Below, one piece after another: positions 1 through 8,657 of a DNA stretch of 47,291 bases. Source of the stretch: Nocardia abscessus NBRC 100374 (GTDB taxonomy: Bacteria; Actinomycetota; Actinomycetes; Mycobacteriales; Mycobacteriaceae). The number at the start of each line of letters is the position of its first letter. Within the stretch, counting starts at the first letter, position 1. Below the pieces are notes generated by a model that worked only from the letters and a program-made list of their open reading frames with translations, had not been told where the DNA came from and did not search any database. A program made the position numbers and the translations under genes. The stretch spans positions 1 to 47,291 of the forward strand of contig NZ_BAFP01000132.1 of NCBI RefSeq assembly GCF_000308455.1, in the 5' to 3' direction.

Positions 1-3000
1 AACGGGAGGTCAGGTAGTCGACCACGACCACGGTGCCGCCGTTGGCCAGCGCGCACCACAACTCCCACACCGAGAAGTCGAACGCGAAGGAGTGGAACAG
101 CGTCCACACGTCGGTTTCGTCGAACTCGAACAGCGACTGGGTGTTGGCGAACAACTCCACCACGTTGCGGTGCGCCACTCCGACACCCTTGGGCACACCG
201 GTGGAACCGGAGGTGTAGATGACATACGCCAGGTGGTCCGGACGTAGCGGCGTCAGGCGCTCGCGGTTGCGGACCCGTGCGTCGTCGTAGCCGGTGGTCT
301 CCTCCAGCAGAAGCACCGGGACATTGCCCACGGGTAGGGACTCCCGCTCGGTGGCGGTGGTCAGGATGGCGACCGGGGCGGCGTCTTCGAGCATGAACTC
401 CAGCCGCTGCACCGGATAAGTAGTGTCGATCGGCAGATACGCCGCACCCGCGGTCAACACACCCAACAACGCGACCGGTAGTTCCTCGGTGCGCGGCACC
501 GCCACGGCCACCAGCGATTCCGGACCCGCGCCGTGGGCGATCAACGCCCGCGCCACTTGGTTGGCGCGCCGATGCAACTCACCGAAGCTCAGGCTGGTGT
601 CGGCGTAGCGGATCGCGATCGCGTCCGGACGGGAACGAGCTTGGGCGGCGATGACCTCGACCAACGTCACTTCCGGCACGATCGCACCCGGAGTGGACCA
701 CTCGTGCAACACCAACTCGCGCTCACCCGCGGCCAGCACATCGATATCACCGACCACCACCGACGCATCCGCCGCCACCGTGGCCAGGATCCGCCCGAAC
801 CGATCCGCGAAATCCTGCACCGTCGCCGGATCGAACAAATCCGTGGCATAAGTGAACGCCGCCGACAACCCTTGCGGCTGTCCGTGCCGATCGATGTCCT
901 CGGCCACCGCCACCTGCAGATCGAACTTCGCCAACGGCACCGCCAGATCCACCGCCGACACCGACAGTCCCGGCAACTCCAGTTCGGTACGCGCCAGGTT
1001 CTGGAAGGTCAACATCACCTGGAACAACGGATGCCGCGCCGGCGACCGCACCGGATCCAGCAACTCCACCAACCGCTCGAACGGCACATCGGCATGCCCG
1101 AACGCCTCCACATCCACCGACCGCACCCGGCCCAGCAACCGGTCGAACCCCACCCCGGGATCGATCTCGGTCCGCAACACCAGCGTGTTGACGAACATGC
1201 CGACCAGATCGTCCAGTTCTGCCTCACCCCGCCCGGCTACCGGCGTTCCCACCGCGATATCCCGGCTCCCGGACAACCGCGCCAGCAACACCGCCAACGC
1301 CGTGTGCACCACCATGAACAACGTCGCATTGTGCTCGTGCGCTACCCGCACCAACCCCGCGTGCACCCGCGCGTCCACCTCGAACGCCAACGTCGCACCC
1401 CGATGCGACGCCACCGCCGGACGCGCCCGATCCGCAGGCAACTCCAACTGCTCGGGCAACCCCGCCAATCCGCTACGCCAGAACGCGATCTGCTGCGCGA
1501 GCACGGACTCCGGGTCATCCTCGTCGCCCAGGACCTCACGCTGCCACAACGCGAAATCCGCGTACTGCACCTCCAACGGCGCCCACCCCGGCGCGCCACC
1601 GCGCGTGCGCTCCACATACGCACTCATCAAATCCCGCGTCAACGGACCCATCGAAAAACCATCCCCCGCGATGTGATGCACCACACACACCAGCACATGC
1701 TCCGACTCGCTCAACGCGATCAACCGCACCCGCACCGGCGGCGCCACCGTCACATCGAAACCCTCCCCCACCGCGGCGGCCACCAACGCCGGCACCTCCG
1801 ACTCCCCCGCGCGGCGCACCATCACATCCGGCACCGCCCGCGCATCCCCCACCGGCAACACCACCTGGTAACCCACACCATCCACATCCGGATAAACCGT
1901 GCGCAGCACCTCGTGCCGCTCGGCCAGATCCCCCACCGCCGCCCGCAATGCCGCCACATCCAACCGCCCCGACAACCGGACCGCGACCGGAATATTGTTC
2001 ACCGCGCTACCCGGATCGAACCGGTTCAAAAACCACATCCGCTGCTGCGCGTACGACAACGGCACCCGCTCCGGCCGCGGCTGCGCCACCAACACCCGGC
2101 CCGCCGCCGACCCCGCATGCGCCTCTACCCGCGCCGCCAGCCCCGCCACCGACGACACCTCGAACAACAACTGCACCGGCACCCGTACACCCAACGCCGC
2201 ACCCACCCGCGCCGCCGCCTGCGCCGCCAACAACGAATTCCCGCCGAGCTCGAAGAAATCGTCGTCCGCACCCACGCGCCCGTCCTCCTCGGGCACCAGC
2301 AACGTCGCGAACACGTCCGCGACGATCTCCTCCACCGGCGTCGACGGCGCACGAAACGCCCGCGCGGCGAACACCGGCTCGGGCAACGCCGCACGATCCA
2401 GCTTGCCCACCGGCGTCAACGGGATCGACTCCAACGTCATGATCGACGCCGGGATCATGTACGCGGGCAACGATTCGCCGAGGTACTCGGCGAGCACGCC
2501 GGTGTCCACGTCGGCTCCCGGCCGCGGCAGCACGTAGGCCACCAGTGCGGTCGCACCCGATGGCAGCGTCTTGCCGAGGGTGGCCGCGAAGTCGACGTCC
2601 GGGTGGCTGGTGAGCGCGTTGTCGATCTCGCCCAGTTCGATGCGGAAACCGCGGATCTTCACCTGGAAGTCCGAGCGACCCAGATATTCGATGACACCGC
2701 CGTCCTGGCCCGCGGACTCGGTGCGGCGCACCAGGTCGCCGGTGCGGTACAGCCGGGCGCCCGGGTTGCCGGTGTCGGCGCCGAACGGGCTGGCGACGAA
2801 CCGCTCGGCGGTCAGGCCCGGCCGGTTCAGATAGCCCTGCGCCAGCGCGGGACCGGATAGATAGAGTTCGCCGACCACCCCGGCAGGCACCGGTCGCAGC
2901 CGCGAGTCCAGCACGAACGCGCCGACTCCCGGGATGGCCGTGCCGATCGTGATGGGCTCGTCCGGCGTCATCGGCGGCGTGCTGGTGGCGAGGATCGTCG

Positions 3001-3958
3001 CTTCGGTGGGCCCGTAGCCGTTGTAGAACTCGTGCTCGTCTGCCCAGCGGCCGAGGAGTTCCGGACCGAATTTGTCACCGGCCACCACGACGGCCTGCAG
3101 GTCCTCCAGACCCGCCGGGTCCACCGATTCCAGCGCGCCCGGCGTGATGAGCATGTGCGTGACGCGCTCGCGCCGCAGCAGATCCGCCAGCTCGAAACCG
3201 CCGAATACGGTCGGCGGCGCGATCACCAGCGTCGCTCCGGAGGAGAAGGCCAGCAGCAGTTCGAGCACCGAGACATCGAAGTTCGGCGAGCAGACGTGCA
3301 GCACGCGCGACTCTTCGGTCACCCCGTAGTGCTCACGCTCCGCGGCCACCAGCCCGGCCAGGCCGCTGTGCGTGACGACGACGCCCTTGGGCTTGCCGGT
3401 CGAGCCGGAGGTGTAGATGACGTAGGCCGGGTGCCGCTCGTCCAACGGGCGGACCCGGTCGGTGTAGGAGATGGGATGCTCCGGGCGCGCGGCGATGCGA
3501 GCGGACTGCACCGGGTCGTCCAGCTCGATCCAGTACACGCCGGTGCCGAGCACCGCGCGGTGCGCCGAGGTGGTCAGGCCGACCGTGGCGCCGGAGTCGG
3601 CGACGATGTGATTGATGCGGTCGGTGGGATAGGTCGGGTCCACCGGCACGTAGGCCGCGCCCGTCTTGGCGATGGCCCAGACCGCGAGCACCGACTCCAC
3701 GCTGCGCGAGATTCCGATGGCTACCACGTCGCCGGGGCCCACACCGCGTTCGATCAGTTCCCTGGCCAGCCGGGAGGACGCCGCGTCCAGCTCGGCGTAG
3801 GTGAGCTCCCGGTCGTCGGCCGGGTCTCCCGTCGGGTTGAACCGGATCGCGACCTCGGTGGCGGCGGACTCGACGGCGGCGGTGAGCAGCTGCGCGAAGA
3901 GCGGACTGCCCGACCTGCGGCGACGGCTACCGCGAGCGGAACGACGGGCGGTTTCCAT
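1..3958 (-). CDS. Non-ribosomal peptide synthetase, 5' part (A-PCP-C-A...), runs off the left edge
   Basis: Multidomain enzyme that activates amino acids as adenylates and joins them on carrier domains. Reading the minus strand from ATG 3958 gives the amino-terminal tail METARRSARGSRRRRSGSPL, then an adenylation domain with core YTSGSTGKPKG. A carrier domain follows (LGGNSL near 2240), a condensation domain with HHIAGDG near 1670, and a second adenylation domain (YIYTSGSTGVPKG) cut by the window edge. There is no condensation domain before the first A domain, so this looks like an initiation module. The second A domain shows FDFSVWEL, whose Asp-Phe-Trp matches the first three code positions of threonine-activating domains; this is suggestive only. 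AGAGGT lies about 12 nt upstream of the start. The product is unknown. Confidence 0.93.
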   Translation of the reverse strand, partial: METARRSARGSRRRRSGSPLFAQLLTAAVESAATEVAIRFNPTGDPADDRELTYAELDAASSRLARELIERGVGPGDVVAIGISRSVESVLAVWAIAKTGAAYVPVDPTYPTDRINHIVADSGATVGLTTSAHRAVLGTGVYWIELDDPVQSARIAARPEHPISYTDRVRPLDERHPAYVIYTSGSTGKPKGVVVTHSGLAGLVAAEREHYGVTEESRVLHVCSPNFDVSVLELLLAFSSGATLVIAPPTVFGGFELADLLRRERVTHMLITPGALESVDPAGLEDLQAVVVAGDKFGPELLGRWADEHEFYNGYGPTEATILATSTPPMTPDEPITIGTAIPGVGAFVLDSRLRPVPAGVVGELYLSGPALAQGYLNRPGLTAERFVASPFGADTGNPGARLYRTGDLVRRTESAGQDGGVIEYLGRSDFQVKIRGFRIELGEIDNALTSHPDVDFAATLGKTLPSGATALVAYVLPRPGADVDTGVLAEYLGESLPAYMIPASIMTLESIPLTPVGKLDRAALPEPVFAARAFRAPSTPVEEIVADVFATLLVPEEDGRVGADDDFFELGGNSLLAAQAAARVGAALGVRVPVQLLFEVSSVAGLAARVEAHAGSAAGRVLVAQPRPERVPLSYAQQRMWFLNRFDPGSAVNNIPVAVRLSGRLDVAALRAAVGDLAERHEVLRTVYPDVDGVGYQVVLPVGDARAVPDVMVRRAGESEVPALVAAAVGEGFDVTVAPPVRVRLIALSESEHVLVCVVHHIAGDGFSMGPLTRDLMSAYVERTRGGAPGWAPLEVQYADFALWQREVLGDEDDPESVLAQQIAFWRSGLAGLPEQLELPADRARPAVASHRGATLAFEVDARVHAGLVRVAHEHNATLFMVVHTALAVLLARLSGSRDIAVGTPVAGRGEAELDDLVGMFVNTLVLRTEIDPGVGFDRLLGRVRSVDVEAFGHADVPFERLVELLDPVRSPARHPLFQVMLTFQNLARTELELPGLSVSAVDLAVPLAKFDLQVAVAEDIDRHGQPQGLSAAFTYATDLFDPATVQDFADRFGRILATVAADASVVVGDIDVLAAGERELVLHEWSTPGAIVPEVTLVEVIAAQARSRPDAIAIRYADTSLSFGELHRRANQVARALIAHGAGPESLVAVAVPRTEELPVALLGVLTAGAAYLPIDTTYPVQRLEFMLEDAAPVAILTTATERESLPVGNVPVLLLEETTGYDDARVRNRERLTPLRPDHLAYVIYTSGSTGVPKGVGVAHRNVVELFANTQSLFEFDETDVWTLFHSFAFDFSVWELWCALANGGTVVVVDYLTSR

Positions 3959-4251
3959 TCGAGTGCATTCACCTCTCGCATCGAGCCAGGACCCGGGCCC
4001 TACCCTGCTCAGGGCTTGATATCCGGGGCCAGCGCGGACCGGGCAATCATATAAGGGACTGACCACTGAACCCGCGCGCTGTATTGGATTGCCGCGGCTG
4101 CCGCCACTGCGGTCCGCGCCCCCTACTTCCGTGCTGTCCTCTCGTCGGACACCGCCCACTCCCCCTGAAATCGGTGTCTTGCCTGATCGCCTGCCGTTAT
4201 ATCGGCGCGGGGCCGGTCATGTTGCAGGGTTACCCGGATCGGTGAACATGT
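3959..4251. other. Intergenic region upstream of the NRPS
   Basis: This gap of about 290 bp separates the regulator stop from the NRPS start, both on the minus strand. It should hold the NRPS promoter unless the two genes are co-transcribed. I see the NRPS ribosome binding site (3971-3976) and the right-end palindrome described separately, but no gene and no convincing -35/-10 pair. Confidence 0.5.
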
Positions 4252-4255
4252 TCAC
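4242..4255. promoter_or_regulatory. Perfect 14-bp palindrome GTGAACATGTTCAC overlapping a stop codon
   Basis: The sequence is exactly its own reverse complement. It includes the TGA stop of the upstream helix-turn-helix gene (4252-4254) and lies about 285 bp before the NRPS start. A perfect palindrome of this length is a plausible operator for the adjacent regulator; the function is inferred. Confidence 0.4.
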
Positions 4256-5235
4256 AACCATCCGCGCCGGGTGGCTTGCACCCCCGCCTGGAATCTCGTG
4301 CTCGCGCCGAGACGCTCCAGCAGCCGGGCGGTCCGGCGGACCACGGTGCGCCGCGACATCCCCAGCCGGCGCGCGATGGTGTCGTCGGTCGCGCCGAGTC
4401 CCATCAGGGTCAGGATCGCGCGGTCGCGTTCGTCCAGCGCCTCCGCGGCCGGATTCACCGAGATGGGCGCGGCCATCGCCCACAAGACGTCGAAGGTCTT
4501 GATCAACAGCTCGAGCGTGGGCGAGCCGGTGATGCGCAGACCCATCGGGTCGGGCCTGCGCTCGTCGGCGTGCAGCACCAGGCTGGCCCGCTCGTCGTCG
4601 CTGATGATCAATTTGAACGGCGGCTCCGGCAGCGTTCTGGCCTGCGCACCGCTGGCGTTGGTGGACAGGGCGTGGCGCAAGCGCTCGGGATCCTGGTAGA
4701 CGGTGTCCTGGTACAGGGTCTGATAGCGGATGCCTTCGCCGAGCCTGGCCCGTTTGAGCTCGAACAACTGGCGCTCGCGTTCCGGATCGCTGAGATAGGG
4801 GCCGCGCTCGACCAGCTTGACGCAGCTGCGCGCGGCCGTCTGCATCTCCTCGAAATCCGCGAGCATCTCCAACCGCTCGTACACCGGCACCACGGCGCCG
4901 TTACCGCGTGGCGAGCGCCGCACCGAGCGGAACGTCTCGCTCAGCCGCGCGGCGGCAGCGTGCATCTGGTTGATCTCCTGTTGTCTGCGCCGCGCCTCGG
5001 CTTCGGACAACGATTCCGGTGCGTGCGCGTCCCACAGCGATTCGCCGTCGGGCGACTCGATGCGGACCGCGGCACGCAATTCACACAACACATCCAACGA
5101 GTCCGCCGCGAGGTCTTCCGAAACGCCCAGGTACTGCGCGATATCGGCGAGACTCGACCGGGGATGGTGCACCAGCACGGCGTAGACGCGGCCGTGCGGT
5201 GACCCAGGCTCGAAGATGTCGCCCAGCTCGATCAC
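4252..5235 (-). CDS. Helix-turn-helix transcriptional regulator next to the NRPS
   Basis: A 327-residue protein with two apparent DNA-binding parts. Residues about 14-60 resemble a TrmB-type winged helix (HGRVYAVLVHHPRSSLADIA). The carboxy-terminal 55 residues form a LuxR-like helix-turn-helix (ATDDTIARRLGMSRRTVVRR). The middle has the phospholipase-D-like layout seen in actinobacterial regulators of this type. It lies directly upstream of the NRPS on the same strand, so it probably controls that cluster; this is inferred from position. The start is GTG, chosen because a TAGGCT -10 box lies six bases upstream, which fits a leaderless transcript. Confidence 0.8.
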   Translation of the reverse strand: MIELGDIFEPGSPHGRVYAVLVHHPRSSLADIAQYLGVSEDLAADSLDVLCELRAAVRIESPDGESLWDAHAPESLSEAEARRRQQEINQMHAAAARLSETFRSVRRSPRGNGAVVPVYERLEMLADFEEMQTAARSCVKLVERGPYLSDPERERQLFELKRARLGEGIRYQTLYQDTVYQDPERLRHALSTNASGAQARTLPEPPFKLIISDDERASLVLHADERRPDPMGLRITGSPTLELLIKTFDVLWAMAAPISVNPAAEALDERDRAILTLMGLGATDDTIARRLGMSRRTVVRRTARLLERLGASTRFQAGVQATRRGWL

Positions 5236-5241
5236 GGCCCG

Positions 5242-5247
5242 AGCCTA
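5242..5247 (-). promoter_or_regulatory. Putative -10 box of a leaderless promoter (TAGGCT)
   Basis: TAGGCT on the minus strand ends six bases before the GTG start of the regulator, placing transcription start at or next to the start codon. No Shine-Dalgarno sequence is seen. The -35 element is not clear. Confidence 0.4.
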
Positions 5248-5378
5248 GCGACCGACCGGTGTCCGTGTGGCCGCTCTACGAGACGCGCGCACGATCCGCT
5301 TCCTCCGCGATCGGGACGCGGGAAGCTCCACTGTGCGCAACCGAGCGCTCGTCGGAATATCAAGCCGGACAGGAAAAG

Positions 5379-6263
5379 TCAGTGTGTGGACGGGCCCCAG
5401 CCCAAAGGCACGCCCTTGGCGGCCAGATACGGCATCGGGTCGATCTTGGTGCCTGCCTGATCCCAGATCTCCAGGTGCAGGTGCGGACCGGTGGACTGCC
5501 CGCGGTTGCCGACGGTGGCGATCACGTCGCCCGCGTTCACCCGCTGACCCGCGTGCACGAACATCTCGTTCACGTGTCCGTAGACCGCGGTGGTGCCGTC
5601 GTCCTGCAGCACGCGCACCCACAGGCCGAAACCGGAGGCGGGGCCCGCCTCGATCACCGTGCCGTTGCTGACCGAGTGGATCGGCGCACCGAGCGCGTCG
5701 GCGAAGTCGATGCCGTAGTGCATGGCACCCCAGCGGCTGCCGAAGCCGGAGCTGACCGCACCGGCCACCGGGCGGACCGCGGACGCCGGGGGCGCCGGCG
5801 CGACCTGCTGCTGCACACCCTTGAGGACCTCCTCGGCATGGGCCAAGGGTCCGGCGATCTCCGGAGGAAGATTGGGAATGCCGAACGGGGCGGCGACCGG
5901 GGCCGCGATCTGGCCCGCGACCGCGGCGGGCTCGGGCGCGACCTCGGCGACCGGCTCGGCGGCGGCCTTCGCCTCGGCGACCGGCAGGATGCTCGAGCCC
6001 TTCACGACGGTGGGCGCGGCCTGCTCGTCCTCGTCGCTGCCGTGCGAACCGGGCAGCAGCGGCGACGCGTAGGCGAGCGCCGGAGCGGCCTGGCTGGCGG
6101 CGCCGATGAGGGCGCCCGCGGCGACGGCGGCGGTGGCGGCGGCTTTCACCCGCTCGGTGGCGGACGGCTCGGCGCGGTGCCGCTTCGGACGGCCCGCTTC
6201 GCCGCCCTCGCCGAGGAGGCTCTGGACGGTAATGGAACTGGGGCCTACACGGTGCTGCGACAA
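5379..6263 (-). CDS. M23-family peptidoglycan endopeptidase, secreted
   Basis: A 294-residue probable cell-wall hydrolase that cuts peptide cross-links in peptidoglycan. The amino end has a basic stretch and a hydrophobic segment (about residues 40-65) that could be a signal or anchor. An Ala/Pro-rich linker follows. The M23 (LytM) domain occupies about 165-285 and carries all expected zinc and catalytic residues: H182 and D186 (MHYGID), H230 (YGH), and H261/H263 (GPHLHLE). The start is TTG at 6263, chosen because GAGGA lies about seven bases upstream and no in-frame ATG or GTG precedes the conserved part. It is transcribed toward the NRPS regulator and diverges from the nitronate monooxygenase gene. 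Confidence 0.88.
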   Translation of the reverse strand: MSQHRVGPSSITVQSLLGEGGEAGRPKRHRAEPSATERVKAAATAAVAAGALIGAASQAAPALAYASPLLPGSHGSDEDEQAAPTVVKGSSILPVAEAKAAAEPVAEVAPEPAAVAGQIAAPVAAPFGIPNLPPEIAGPLAHAEEVLKGVQQQVAPAPPASAVRPVAGAVSSGFGSRWGAMHYGIDFADALGAPIHSVSNGTVIEAGPASGFGLWVRVLQDDGTTAVYGHVNEMFVHAGQRVNAGDVIATVGNRGQSTGPHLHLEIWDQAGTKIDPMPYLAAKGVPLGWGPSTH

Positions 6264-6318
6264 AGCTGAGTCCTCGGTCGTAGAACAGGGTCCGGGATGC
6301 CTGCCCGTCCCACCGGTT

Positions 6319-6350
6319 CGATAACGATCCGATTAAGCCGGGCGATAACG
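6319..6350. repeat. Direct repeat CGATAACG x2 upstream of the M23 gene
   Basis: CGATAACG occurs at 6319-6326 and again at 6343-6350, 24 bp start to start, in the divergent region between the M23 and nitronate monooxygenase genes. Paired direct repeats at such spacing are typical of response-regulator sites. The identity of any binding protein is unknown. Confidence 0.3.
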
Positions 6351-6464
6351 GTTTGGCATCCGTCGTGACGGGAACTCTACCTCGTCGTGACCATTCCGCA
6401 ACCTTCCAGCGGAAAAACGCTGGTGAGGCCCGGGTCACATGTCCAGATGGGCGAGACTTGTTCC

Positions 6465-7511
6465 GTGATCCTCGACCACTTGGACGTTCCGATCGTGCTG
6501 GCCCCGATGGCGGGCGGCCCATCCACTCCCGAACTGACCGCCGCGGTGGCCGAGGCGGGCGGTTTCGGACAGCTGGCCGCCGGTTATCTGAGCGCCGCCG
6601 ACACCGCGGCGCGCATCGCCGCGACCCGCGCCGCCACCGGCAAACCGTTCGGCGTGAACCTTTTCGTACCCGGCCCCGCGACGCCCGCCGCCGACCTGGC
6701 GGACTATCTCGCCGAACTCGGCGCCGATCACGAACTCGGGGAGCCGCGATTCGACACCGACGACTGGGACGCCAAGCTCGATCTCCTCGTCGCCGACCCG
6801 GTCGCGGCCGTGTCGTTCACCTTCGGCTGCCCCAGCGCCACCGAAGTCGCGCGGCTGCGCGCCGCGGGCTCGGAAGTGTGGGTGACCGTCACGTCGGTCG
6901 CCGAGGCTCGCATCGCGGTCGACGCGGGCGCCGACGCGCTCATCGCCCAGGGCGCCGAGGCGGGCGGGCACCGCGCGACGTTCGTGGACCGCCCGGACGA
7001 CGACGCGACCGACCCGCTCGGCCTGTTGGCGCTGCTGCAACTGCTCACCGCCGCCACCGACCTGCCCTTGGTGGCCACCGGCGGCCTGGCGACGGGCGCG
7101 GGCATCGCCGCGGCGCTCGCGGCGGGCGCCACCGCGGCGCAACTGGGCACCGTGTTCCTGCGCTGCCCCGAGGCGGGCACCAACCAGGTGCACCGCGCCG
7201 CCCTGGCCGCGGACACCCCCACCATGCTCACGCGCGCGTTCACCGGACGCCGGGCGCGCGGGCTGCGCAACCGATTCCTGGTGGAGCACACCGCGACCGC
7301 GCCGACGGGATACCCGGAGATCCACTACGCCACCGCCCCGCTGCGGGCCGCCGCACGAGCGGCGGGCAACTCCGATGAGGTCAACCTCTGGGCGGGTCAG
7401 ACACACGCGCTGACACCGGAGCTACCCGCGGGCGAACTGGTCGCGACGCTGGCCGCGGCCGCGAAAACCGCTCTGGAGACAGCTCTTTCGCGCCGGATCC
7501 AGCATTGTTGA
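6465..7511 (+). CDS. Nitronate monooxygenase / 2-nitropropane dioxygenase family
   Basis: An FMN-dependent TIM-barrel enzyme that oxidises alkyl nitronates; the family also includes FabK-like enoyl reductases. Visible landmarks are the amino-terminal VLAPMAGGPST, the barrel motif ALIAQGAEAGGHRATF around residues 155-172, and VATGGLATGAGIAAAL, which forms the phosphate-binding part of the FMN site. GTG 6465 (348 residues) is preferred because it begins right at the family's usual amino terminus. ATG 6447 and an alternative start at 6387 are in frame, and no clear ribosome binding site decides between them. Confidence 0.85.
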   Translation: MILDHLDVPIVLAPMAGGPSTPELTAAVAEAGGFGQLAAGYLSAADTAARIAATRAATGKPFGVNLFVPGPATPAADLADYLAELGADHELGEPRFDTDDWDAKLDLLVADPVAAVSFTFGCPSATEVARLRAAGSEVWVTVTSVAEARIAVDAGADALIAQGAEAGGHRATFVDRPDDDATDPLGLLALLQLLTAATDLPLVATGGLATGAGIAAALAAGATAAQLGTVFLRCPEAGTNQVHRAALAADTPTMLTRAFTGRRARGLRNRFLVEHTATAPTGYPEIHYATAPLRAAARAAGNSDEVNLWAGQTHALTPELPAGELVATLAAAAKTALETALSRRIQHC

Positions 7512-7531
7512 CAACGAGTTTCGTTTAGACT
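7508..7531 (+). promoter_or_regulatory. AT-rich promoter/operator with AACGA-GTT-TCGTT inverted repeat
   Basis: TTGACA (7508-7513) overlaps the stop codon of the upstream gene. AACGA (7513-7517) and TCGTT (7521-7525) form an inverted repeat around GTT, and TAGACT (7526-7531) resembles a -10 box. The spacing from TTGACA to TAGACT is only 12 bp, so the exact promoter elements are uncertain. The repeat is loosely like Fur/Zur boxes, but not enough to assign it. Confidence 0.3.
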
Positions 7532-7572
7532 CGAATGGCATCGCACGACGTCCAGCACTGGAGGAGAGCGCC

Positions 7573-7965
7573 ATGTCCCTTGATGTCCCCACCGCACTAC
7601 TCGAACGCGCCGAGCGCGGCGAGGTCGACGACGCCGACTTCGTCGAGGTCGTCCGCACCTCGCTGCCCTACGCGTGGGAAGTCGTGAGTCGGGTCGCCGG
7701 TGAACTGCGTTCCGGCACCGAGGAATACGCCGACAACACCATCGCACCGCCGGACGAGGTGGCCCGCGGACAACTGCTGCGCGCCATGGCCTCCGACGCC
7801 ATTCGCGGTGGCCTGGAGCGGCACTTCGGCGTAAAGCTCGCCTTCCAGAACTGCCACCGGGTCGCCGCCTTCCCGCTCTCCGCGGTCGGCGGCGAGACCT
7901 ACACCACCTTCATCGGCACCCGGGCCCAGCTGCTGAACCAGAACCCGGAACTGCGCAACTGCTGA
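7573..7965 (+). CDS. SCO5389-family protein, function unknown
   Basis: A 130-residue cytoplasmic protein with no signal peptide or membrane segment, matching my recollection of a family widely conserved in actinomycetes and named after Streptomyces SCO5389. The amino half is acidic and helical (LERAERGEVDDADFVEVVRT) and the carboxy half is more hydrophobic (KLAFQNCHRVAAFP). A GGAGAG ribosome binding site lies just upstream of the ATG. It is a single-gene unit: its own AT-rich promoter region overlaps the previous gene, and a strong intrinsic terminator follows 17 bases after the stop. No biochemical function is known to me. Confidence 0.85.
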   Translation: MSLDVPTALLERAERGEVDDADFVEVVRTSLPYAWEVVSRVAGELRSGTEEYADNTIAPPDEVARGQLLRAMASDAIRGGLERHFGVKLAFQNCHRVAAFPLSAVGGETYTTFIGTRAQLLNQNPELRNC

Positions 7966-7982
7966 GTAGCACGAGCTGAACA

Positions 7983-8021
7983 CCCGGCGCGGCAAACCGT
8001 TTCGGCCCGCGCCGGGTTTTT
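7983..8021 (+). terminator. Intrinsic terminator after the SCO5389-family gene
   Basis: CCCGGCGCGG (7983-7992) pairs perfectly with CCGCGCCGGG (8007-8016) around a 14-nt loop and is followed directly by TTTTT (8017-8021). This is a textbook Rho-independent terminator. Confidence 0.9.
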
Positions 8022-8093
8022 CGTGTATGCGGCCGGGTGCGGCCGCGCGTCGCCACCGGCCACCGCGCTGCTGTTCGCGTAGGGTGAACCGCC

Positions 8094-8642
8094 ATGAGCA
8101 GCAACGATCTTCGCGATGAGGTCGAAGTCCGGCTCGCACCGTGGCAGCAGCAGCTCGGGCCCGACCGCGCCGCCTACACCAATCACGTGCTGCGCGTCCT
8201 GACGCTGTGCGACCTGCTGGCCGCCGACCAGCAACCCCGGCCGAGCGCCCGCGAGGAGTTCCTGACCGCGGCCACCCTGCACGACATCGGCATCTGGTCG
8301 GCGGGCAGCTTCGACTATCTCGCCCCCTCCTGCGACCAGGCGCGCGCCTGGCTGGCGAGCATCGACCGCGACGACCTGAGCGAGCTGGTGGTGTCGATGA
8401 TCGACCAGCACCACCGAGTCCGCCCGGCGGGCCCGCCGCACGATCCGGTCGAGATCTTCCGGCGCGCCGACGCGATCGACGTCGAGCTCGGCTTGCTCGG
8501 CCGGTTCGGCATCTCCCGCGGAACCTACCGCGAGCTGGCCAAGCGGTATCCGAACCGCGGCTTCCACCGCAGGCTCGTGCAGCTGGCCGCGCGGCGGTTG
8601 CGGACCCACCCCGCGTCACCACTGCCGATGCTGAAGTGGTGA
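8094..8642 (+). CDS. HD-domain protein (putative metal-dependent phosphohydrolase)
   Basis: A 182-residue protein with an HD signature: His31 (YTNHVLRV), His63-Asp64 (TLHDIGIW), and a later DQHHRV segment near residue 105. Such domains bind divalent metal and cleave phosphoester bonds in nucleotides or related substrates; the substrate here cannot be read from the sequence. The gene follows a strong terminator, so it has its own promoter. TAGGGT at 8080-8085 would start transcription one or two bases before the ATG, and no Shine-Dalgarno sequence is evident. It converges with the acyl-CoA ligase gene. Confidence 0.82.
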   Translation: MSSNDLRDEVEVRLAPWQQQLGPDRAAYTNHVLRVLTLCDLLAADQQPRPSAREEFLTAATLHDIGIWSAGSFDYLAPSCDQARAWLASIDRDDLSELVVSMIDQHHRVRPAGPPHDPVEIFRRADAIDVELGLLGRFGISRGTYRELAKRYPNRGFHRRLVQLAARRLRTHPASPLPMLKW

Positions 8643-8657
8643 CGCGGGCGACCGGGT

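Noticed and set aside
533..2860. 775-codon open frame on the plus strand
   Set aside because: It is antisense to the NRPS and its Arg/His/Gln-rich translation is a shadow of GC-rich coding on the other strand.
5379..6400. ydaO-type c-di-AMP riboswitch before the M23 gene
   Set aside because: Wall hydrolase genes in actinobacteria often have one, but the conserved motifs are not present upstream of 6263.
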